From Citrobacter farmeri (GTDB taxonomy: Bacteria; Pseudomonadota; Gammaproteobacteria; Enterobacterales; Enterobacteriaceae), in contig NZ_CP077291.1 of NCBI RefSeq assembly GCF_019048065.1, positions 3,348,001 to 3,412,000 on the forward strand: a DNA stretch of 64,000 nt, written 5' to 3'. The notes beneath the pieces are model-generated. The model saw only the letters and a list, made by a program, of their open reading frames with translations, ran no database searches and was not told the origin of the DNA. This document shows positions 19,001-27,360 of the stretch, one piece after another. The first letter of the stretch is position 1. Each line of letters begins with the position of its first letter. The translations under genes were made by a program, and so were the position numbers.

Positions 19001-22000
19001 ATCGATCTCGCCAGTAAAAACAGTATCGGCGTCGATGTGCAGGAAGGGGGTCGGTTGAGCAACAACTCATCCCAGATATTGCATGTCAGCAACGGGATCG
19101 GCGTTCGCGCCTCCGGTGAAGACGCCCAAATCAAAAAGCTGGGTACGATTGAGGTCGATGACGGCATTGCAGGCGTGCTGCTGACCAATGGCGCAACGCT
19201 GAATATGACCGCGGGAACCGGCGGATTAGCGGATACCATTACGACCAAGGGTACGGCGGACGGTATTCGCCTTGACGCGGGGGCCGGTTCACTAACGGCC
19301 AAAGGCGTCACCATCAGCGCATTGGGCAGCGGCGCAGGGATTCAGAACCATGCCGAAAGTTCGGATATCACGCTAAACGATGTCACGATTAACGCCAACA
19401 ACGGTCCAGGGATCCGCACCAGCGTGGCGCTGAACGTGAAAGACGGCGCCAACAATGTGCTCAACGTCACCGGCTCTGGCTCAGGCTTTGCCTTCATGAA
19501 AGAGAACGGCGACGACGCCACCGGCGATTTAACTATCGGCACCGGTTACACGGTGCGAGTGCACAACGATGCCGGAAACGCCACGGGGAACGGGATCGAT
19601 GCCCGTACCAACGGCAGACTGACCACCCGCGCCGATATTATCGTTCAGGACGCGACGGGGGGATCGGCCATCCTGGCAAAAGACGTTTCCGCCCTCACCA
19701 ACAGCGGTAGTATCACCTCCAACAGCGTAAACGGCCCGGTGGTAGATGCCAGTGGCGACAATGGCAAAACCATCACCAACAACGGGACAATTCTCGCCGC
19801 CACCGATCGGGATGTCGCTATTCAGTCCGGTAAAGGCAACGACACCATCAACATCAGCGGCGGCAATACGCGCGGCGTTATCAATACCGGTGCCGGTAGC
19901 GATCGCTTTATCTGGAACAGTGGAACGTTCGCCGGAGAGGTGAACTTCGCAGGGACAACCAACAACAAGGCCAACATCGGTAATGTATCGCTGACGGAAA
20001 CGCGTCACATCACCACGCTCGCCGGTACGGGCAACGCCCTCACCTTCACGAATACCACGGGTAATATCGGTACGCTGCTGGCGGATGATCTCAGTCTGGG
20101 AACCAACATCGGCAGCGGCTGGAATACGTTAACGCTCACCGGCGCACAGGCGGATATGCGCATCGTTGATAGCCTGACGCTAACCGACGGAACCCTTTCC
20201 GTTAATAACGGTGCGACGCTGCGCACAGGCGATCATCGGGATGTGAGTAATACCAGTGCAACCATTGGCAACTACAGCATCACCACCAGCGGTAACGCCA
20301 GCAACATCATCTTTGATACGCAGGGCAATGGTGCTGACAGCCAGATTTATCAGGGCACCATCAGCGGCAGCGGCAACTTTGTTCGCGCAACGGGCGGCAC
20401 AACGGTTTTCACCACTGATAATAACTATAGCGGTTCGACCACCATCAATCAGGGCGGTGCATTACATCTGGGTCAGGGAGGCACGACGGGCGGTATCAAC
20501 CCGGTTTCGCAGATCGTTGATGACGGTATCCTGACCGTTAACCGCAGTAACAGCGTTCTGCTTAACGGGGTGATTTCCGGTATCGGCGCGCTGGAACAAA
20601 TCGGCAAAGGCATCACGCGTTTAACCGGGGCCAACCGCTATAAAGGGGAGACGATTGTCGATAACGGCACACTGTTGGTTAACGGTAATCAGTCAGCCGC
20701 GACGGGCATGACAACCGTGAACGGCATGGCAATACTCGGCGGCATCGGGACCCTCGGCGGCGACGTCGTGATGAATGACGCCACCACGCTCAGCGCAGGC
20801 GACGGCGGCGCGGGTACGCTGAAGATCAACGGAAGCCTGCAACTGGGCAACAAAACGACCTCCGCATTTGAACTGGGGCAGGCTTTCGTGCCTGGCGGCT
20901 CGCAAAACGATCTGGTCGATGTCGCTGGCAATCTTCTGCTCGACGGTACGCTGAACGTCAGCCAAAGCGCAGGCGGCGCGTTTGGACCGGGTGTCTACCG
21001 TCTCTATAACTACGGCGGTACGCTCAATAACCAGACGCTGGAATTGGGCGATGTCCCGGCGGGTCAGGATAAGAGCAACATTTTCGTCCAGACGGTGCTG
21101 GATAAACAGGTCAACCTGGTCAACGCTAATGGCGTCACGCTACAGTTCTGGGACGGCGCGCAGACGGGGGAAAACCACGGTAAAACCGGGATTGAAGGCA
21201 ACGGTAAAATCGACGGTGGCGATGGCAAATGGATGGCGATCGGAAGCCAGGGCGATAACAACTGGACGCAGCAGGACGGCATCGGCAACGCGCCGTGGGC
21301 GCAGAAAGCCTTCGCGGTCTTTACCGGCAACGCCGGCACGGTCGAGGTCGACAGGAGCGCTGGCGACGTTCAGTTCTCCGGCGCGCAGTTTGACGCAGAC
21401 GGCTATGTTATCAAAGGCGATGCGCTGAACGCGTGGGCGACCACCGCGGGCAGCGGTGAGCTGATGCTGCGCGTCGGTTCAGGCGGCGCGGGCGCAAACT
21501 TCACCGCGACGATCGAATCGGCGATCCGCGAGGGTAACAGCGCTGATAGTCTGACGCTGGTCAAGACCGATCCCGGTCGTCTGATCCTGAGCGGTGACAA
21601 CGCGTATCATGGCGGCACGCGCATTGACGGCGGTACGCTGCAAATCTCGGCGGATAATAACCTGGGCCAGGCCGGGACCGGCGTCACCATCAATAACGGT
21701 TCAACATTACAGTTGGGCGCAGATTTCACCACCCAGCGCACCCTCACCCTGGGCACGTCCGGCGCGGCTGCCGTGTTCGATCTGAATTCGCATCACTTCA
21801 CCCCTGTCGGCGAAATCGCCGGGGCGGGCAACCTGAAAGTCACCAGTAGTACCCATGATGCGGCCAGCATGCTGTCGCTCGATCGGGCCAACAGCTACCA
21901 GGGAACAACGCTGATTGAGGGTACCGGTGAGACTCACAACGTCACGGTGAACGCCAGCCAGACGGGCGTATTTGGCAGCAACGCCAGCAGCACGGTGAGC

Positions 22001-25000
22001 GTGACGAAAGGCGCGACGTTGAACGTCAGCGGCGCGGCAACCCGTCTGCAATCCCTGACGCTGAATATTGCCGACAGCCTGTTAACGCTGAAAGATACGG
22101 TCACTGCCGCAGGCGCGACGCTGAATCTGAAGGGTAAAGCAAAGGCGCTGATCGCGGATAATGCAACGGCCGGACAGTCGACCATTAACGTGTCAGAAGA
22201 GAGTACGCTGGCGCTGGAAGACAACGCCAGCGGTGGTAGCGCCACGGTGACCAACAGCGGGCTGATGTCCTTTGCCGGTCACGCGCTGGCAGAAATGACC
22301 ACGGTGATAAACCAGTCCGGTGGTAGCGTGAATGTCAGCAACGTCGACAGCGCGACCGCTATCGGTTCGCTTTCCGGTGCGGGGAATGTTGAACTGGGCG
22401 ATAAAACCCTCTCCCTCGGCAATCTGGCGCTGGATGACACCATCAGCGGCATCATCAGCGGTGACCACGGCAACCTGGTGAAAATCGGCGACGGGACGCT
22501 GACCTTAACGGGCGACAACACCTGGACCGGCACCACATCGGTCGATGAGGGTATCCTGCTGGTCAACGGTAATCAGGCAGCGGCGACCGGTGACGTAACG
22601 GTCAGGGCGGACGCCACGCTCGGCGGCGTCGGCAAACTGACGACCGGTTCTCTAACGCTGAATGACCTGTCGCAACTGGACTATCAGTTTGGTCAGGCGT
22701 ACACCCCAGGCGGCGCCTTCAACGACCTGATTAACGTCAACGGCGATCTGGTGCTCGACGGTAAGCTCAACATTGCGACTTCACCCGGCGGCAGTTTTGA
22801 TGTCGGGGTCTATCGCGTCATTAACTACTCCGGCACGCTGACCAACAACGTGATGGACATTGCCAATGCCCCGGCAGCGGCTGACAGTCTGTACGTACAG
22901 ACGTCGGTGAAAAATCAGGTCAATCTGGTGAACCACGGCGGTTTGACCCTGCGCTTCTGGGATGGCACCGGCGGTGAAAACGGCGAACTGAAAAACAACG
23001 GCGTGATCAACGGCGGCGACGGTATCTGGCAATCCAGCCATGGCAACGACAACTGGACCACCGATGAATCCACGCCGGAAGGTGCGCTGAACGCCCCGTT
23101 CACCGATGCCGCTTTCGCTGTTTTCCAGGGAGATGCAGGCAACGTCACCGTGGATAACAGCCTGGGTGATGTGATTATTAGCGGTGCGCAGTTTGCCGCC
23201 GACGGCTACCGCGTGGCGGGCGATGCAATCACCACCGACACTGCCAATACGCTGATTCGCGTCGGCGATGGCACCGTCGATGGCGCAAGCTATACCGCTA
23301 CCATCGACAGCCAGATCCGCGGCACCGGCGGCGTCAATAAGAGCGATCTTGGCACGCTGATCCTGACCGGTGATAACCACTACAGCGGCGGCACCACCAT
23401 TACAGCAGGGACACTGCAGGTTTCTGCCGATAAAAACCTCGGCGCAGCCAATACCGGGATCACCTTTAATGGCGGCACGCTGAAATATGGCGATGCGTTT
23501 AATACCGCTCGTCAGGTGACGCTGGAATCTGGCGGCGGGACCTTCGATACCAACGGCTTTAACGTCGCGCTGTTGACCGAAGTGGATGGCAGCGGTCAGT
23601 TAACGAAAACGGGTCAGGGCACGCTGATGCTCACGCTGGACACCGCCTATACCGGCGGCACCCACGTCGTGCAGGGGACATTGCAGTTGGGTAACGGCGG
23701 TGAGATTGGCAGTGTACAGGGCGATATCATCGCTGACGGCATACTGAATGTGAAACGCTGCAACAACTACACCCTGAGCGGCAACATCAGCGGCGAAGGA
23801 CAGTTCCACCAGACCGGCAGCGGCACCACGACACTCGAAGGGCAGAATAGCTACAAAGGGGCAACCCTTGTCGCCAGTGGGGTTCTGCAAGCCGGTGGCG
23901 TCAATACGCTGAGCGCCGCCTCTCACCACTATGTGGCAAGCGACACCGCGCTGAAAACGCAAGGATACGACCAGACGGTCGCAGGATTAACCAACAGCGG
24001 CAACGTGTCACTGATGGGGGCTGCGGTCGGCTCCGCGTTAACCGTGAAAGGCGATTACCATGGCAAAAGCGGTACGCTTGAGTTGGCGGCAGCGCAGAGC
24101 AACAGCGGTCAGGGCATTGCGGACCGACTGGTGATCGATGGCGGTAAGGTCAGCGGCAGCACGCTGCTGAAGGTAGATGGTTCCGGACTGGGCGCGCCGA
24201 CGGTAGGTGACGGGATCGAAGTGGTGACGGCGAAGAACGGTGCCACCACCACGGCGCAATCCACACGCGACGGTTTCCATCTGGCGAGTAACCGCATGTC
24301 CGCCGGGGCGTTTGAATACCAGTTGTATGCCGGTAACGCGAAGGGCCAGGGCGAAAACTGGTATCTGCGCAGCGCATATCGTCCAGAAACCATGCTCTAC
24401 TCTGGTCTCGCCAGCGTGGTGCGTCAGGGCGACCTGAGCCTGTTAGGTAACATGCACCAGCGGATGGGGGATGATGTGCGACCGGGACGGGATGAAGACA
24501 ACCGCGCGTGGGCGAGAATGATTGGCTACTCCGGTAAAACCAAACTGGACGACGTCACCGGCACGCAGACCACCAGCCATACGATGGGGATTCAGGCGGG
24601 GGTTGACCTCTACGCGGATGCCAACTGGAAAGCCGGTATTTACACCAGCATTCTGGATATCGACAGCAGCGTCAAAGGCAGTAACGCCGGCAGTGCGGGT
24701 AAAGGCGGTAACATTGATGACAACGCGTTTTACCTGGGCAGTTATGCCACCTGGTTCTCCGCGGATGGCATGTACGTTGATAACGTCCTGCAATACGGAA
24801 ACCATGACGCTCGCCTGTCAGCATCCGGAAACAATGGATCCCATACCGTGAAGGGGCACACGCTGACCGCCTCAACGGAAATCGGGAAAGCTTTCCGTTT
24901 AGGGGCAAGCGCATGGAGTCTGGAACCCCAGGCGCAGCTGATCTATCAGTACAGTGACTTTGATGACAGCACGCTGGGCGGCACGACGAAAACGAAAGTC

Positions 25001-25339
25001 AAACTCGATACCGCCGATGCTTTTACCGCCCGCGTAGGGCTGAGACTGAAGGCCGACTATGACACCCGCCACGGCAAGATCCAGCCATATGGTCGTGTCA
25101 ACCTGTGGCAGGGCCTGGGGTCGAAAGACAAAACCCACTTCAGCAATGCGGTTGCTACCACGACGCTGGAATCCTCGCAGCAGTATTCCAGCACCGAAGT
25201 GGCAGCCGGTCTGAGCTGGAACATCGACCGCGACCTGCAGGTGTACGGCGAACTGGGCACGCAGTTCAACAACGGCGGGCATAAGTCGCAGGTTGAAGCG
25301 CCGATCAATGCCTCAATTGGCTTTAAAAAGTCGTTCTGA
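16097..25339 (+). CDS. Giant type Va autotransporter adhesin (3080 residues)
   Basis: A self-secreting surface protein. The N-terminus carries an extended signal peptide region ([25 protein letters not shown], residues 1-25), a basic stretch, then a hydrophobic core at 36-58. Residues 60-380 are a non-repetitive region. About 380-1400 is a Gly/Asn/Thr/Ser-rich solenoid of short beta-helix turns. Seven autotransporter-associated strand repeats of the type [15 protein letters not shown] lie near residues 1434, 1505, 1826, 2133, 2418, 2508 and 2576. The translocator barrel covers roughly the last 290 residues (from [15 protein letters not shown]) and ends IGFKKSF. A roughly 1-kb module is duplicated inside the passenger. 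The form is AidA/Ag43/YfaL-like, so adhesion, aggregation or biofilm formation is likely but untested. It is flanked by regulators and followed by a terminator. Confidence 0.93.
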   Translation: [3080 protein letters not shown]

Positions 25340-25355
25340 TTGCGTCTGATATGAA

Positions 25356-25382
25356 AAATCCCTCTGTGATACGGAGGGATTT
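25356..25382 (+). terminator. Terminator after the autotransporter gene
   Basis: A 9-bp stem AAATCCCTC / GAGGGATTT with a 9-nt loop lies 16 bp past the stop; the ATTT arm supplies a short U-run. Confidence 0.7.
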
Positions 25383-25413
25383 CAGATTGCCGATAACGTG
25401 TCGAACTGGGATT

Positions 25414-25514
25414 ATGCCGGGTGACGGCTATGCCTTACCCGGCCTACAGGTTTTGGAATATCAACACGTTACTCGTGACACCTGTAGGCCTGATAAGCGA
25501 AGCGCCTTCAGGCT
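25414..25514. repeat. Pair of inverted REP elements (BIME)
   Basis: Two REP units lie in opposite orientation: one at about 25417-25450 (GCCGGGTGACGG to CCCGGCCTACAGG) and one at about 25479-25512 (CCTGTAGGCCTGATAAGCG to TTCAGGC). They separate the autotransporter from the convergent regulator gene. REP elements are a normal feature of core-genome intergenic space in Escherichia, Salmonella and Citrobacter. Confidence 0.75.
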
Positions 25515-25524
25515 GATGACAAAC

Positions 25525-26121
25525 TCAGGATAAAAAAGAAAACGGATGATTGAATTTGACGATCAGTTTATTCAGTTCAGCAGAATGGGCCAGGCCCAAC
25601 TTTGCGATGATCCTCATTTTATGGGTCTGGATTGTTTTATAGCTCACACTGAGCAGATCCGATATCTCGTTTGGCGAATACCCGCTCACCAGCAAACTCA
25701 GGATCTGTTGTTCACGATCGCTCAGTCGTTTTTGCGATCGGAATAAACGGGGATTCCAGCACTCCCCCGTCAGGGTTGTCAGTCGGCCAAAATCACGCAG
25801 GGGTGATTTATCGGTCAACACAATAGCCTTCTCGACATACAACAACTCAATGCACAGCCTTGCCAGACGGCTATCGGCAATCACTACCACCGCGTTATCG
25901 TAGACTTTAAAGCGGTTCTTATTTAAATAACGCACAAAATCCGCGCAGGACTGTTCGTGGCTGATGATATTAAAAATCATCAGCCGATGGCGATAACGAG
26001 TAGAGTAATCCACCATTACCTGCCAGGGTACACTTGTCACCTCGGCATGTTTACTCTTCAAATATGTTGAGACACTGCTACCGATTAAATCTTCATTTCC
26101 ACACATCAACATGAAGTTCAC
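25525..26121 (-). CDS. LuxR-type helix-turn-helix regulator downstream of the autotransporter
   Basis: A 198-residue regulator with a clear C-terminal LuxR/FixJ helix-turn-helix (about residues 132-190: LSDREQQILSLLVSGYSPNEISDLLSVSYKTIQTHKMRIIAKLG). The N-terminal half is receiver-like in length but lacks an obvious phosphorylation-site motif. It starts 6 bp after the PilZ-protein gene, so the two form an operon convergent with the autotransporter gene. Base composition is AT-rich compared with the cus genes, which suggests acquisition by transfer. The target is unknown; the autotransporter gene is the obvious candidate. Confidence 0.85.
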   Translation of the reverse strand: MNFMLMCGNEDLIGSSVSTYLKSKHAEVTSVPWQVMVDYSTRYRHRLMIFNIISHEQSCADFVRYLNKNRFKVYDNAVVVIADSRLARLCIELLYVEKAIVLTDKSPLRDFGRLTTLTGECWNPRLFRSQKRLSDREQQILSLLVSGYSPNEISDLLSVSYKTIQTHKMRIIAKLGLAHSAELNKLIVKFNHPFSFLS

Positions 26122-26127
26122 CTTCCC

Positions 26128-26823
26128 TTATAAACTTTTCAGTTTGTTATTCATTAAAAAATGAATAATGATTTTTTCGACATCTAACGCTTCGCGAGGA
26201 TGTTTAAATTCGAACTTGCAGGAGATCTGCTGACAGGAATAAAGCTGATTGTTTTCATCAAATTCATTGACAGCAACGACATTGACGACCCGGAGATCGC
26301 ATTGCAAATAGCCAAATTGCTCAAAATCGAGAGATGCCGCTTTGATCAGCGCATTTTTATAAAGAAAGCGGGCATTCACTTTTTGTGAAATCAACGCACA
26401 ACCACCGCGAGAGATATTTTTAATCTGCAGCGAATAATTCTCACCATTTTTATAACGACCAGAACAGTAAAAGTGATACCCCTGTAAAAAGGAGAAACGT
26501 TCATGCTGACGACGCTGAACTAATAAGACCATCTCCGGGATGCGATACGCCAGCCCGCATCCCAACTTATCGGTCAATGACTGACTGAATCTGGCATTAA
26601 ACCTGATAATGCCGCTGTTACTGTGCAAGATAAAAGACTGAATGGAAGAGAGTGGGATTTCGCTATTGTAGGCAATCACAAAGTAATCGAAGTCAACTTT
26701 TTCTAATTGAGTGACCAGGCTGGTTTCTTTAAATCTAAGTTCCACCTTGGTTTTTCTGAGAAGTGCTTCACGAATAATAGCCACGATCTCAAATTTATTG
26801 TTCTTTGCCATCCCAAACCCCAT
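26128..26823 (-). CDS. YcgR-like protein with PilZ (c-di-GMP-binding) domain
   Basis: A 231-residue cytoplasmic protein with two-domain YcgR layout. The N-terminal half (about 1-100) resembles the YcgR-N beta domain. The C-terminal PilZ domain begins with the c-di-GMP-binding RxxxR (RRQHER, Arg105 and Arg109) and carries the second motif NxSxxG as NISRGG (Asn136, Ser138, Gly141). Both halves of the nucleotide-binding signature are therefore present. The ATG has AAGGA 8 bases upstream; a second in-frame ATG lies at codon 5. It is the first gene of an operon with a LuxR-type regulator, placing a c-di-GMP sensor beside a surface adhesin. Its output partner is unknown. Confidence 0.85.
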   Translation of the reverse strand: MGFGMAKNNKFEIVAIIREALLRKTKVELRFKETSLVTQLEKVDFDYFVIAYNSEIPLSSIQSFILHSNSGIIRFNARFSQSLTDKLGCGLAYRIPEMVLLVQRRQHERFSFLQGYHFYCSGRYKNGENYSLQIKNISRGGCALISQKVNARFLYKNALIKAASLDFEQFGYLQCDLRVVNVVAVNEFDENNQLYSCQQISCKFEFKHPREALDVEKIIIHFLMNNKLKSL

Positions 26824-27360
26824 AGTACAATCCTTATTTTGTATTTCAGATACATCTCATTCGTGTTTAATGATAAAAGGCTAAAAATGGCTCCAACTGA
26901 TGGTTTTTGATTACCATAAGGGATTACCTTTCAGATATTTCGCATGATATTAAGTTTTTAGCTATTTTTACTGATTAATTGATATGTAAAAACATTCAAT
27001 GAAGTGTAAAAGTGGCCTGCATTATGCGTAAAAGAGGTTGGACTTAACGAAAATTTGATAATAAAAAGGAATGAAATGCGATGAACTGCACGATCCTGAA
27101 ATATAAAAATGAGGCTGACATCATTCGCAACAAAAGGATGGCAAGCTGTGTTTTTTATGCACAAAACGCTGAGAGGTAACGACAAATTTAAATATCAGGG
27201 GGATTACTACGCAATAAATGGGGATTCAGGAAAGGAGAAACGTCATCATCAGAAAAAGCATTTTACAGTATTGCGGAATATGTCGAATAGAATAAAAAAC
27301 ATACCGTCAGGAGGATGTTATCCGGCCTGCTCTATTGCAGCGAACCGGATAATGAAGGCA
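26824..27360. other. AT-rich intergenic region between the PilZ gene and cusA, with a terminal hairpin
   Basis: About 540 bp with no credible gene; short ORFs here have no ribosome site or recognisable product. It must carry the PilZ-LuxR operon promoter at its left end. Near its right end TTATCCGG (27318-27325) and CCGGATAA (27345-27352) form a REP-like hairpin 9 bp beyond the cusA stop codon, probably the end of the cusCFBA transcript. Confidence 0.5.

Noticed and set aside
16349..25308. Many antisense and alternative-frame ORFs within the autotransporter gene
   Set aside because: They lie opposite a single unbroken 3080-codon frame with clear domains; none has a ribosome site or recognisable product.
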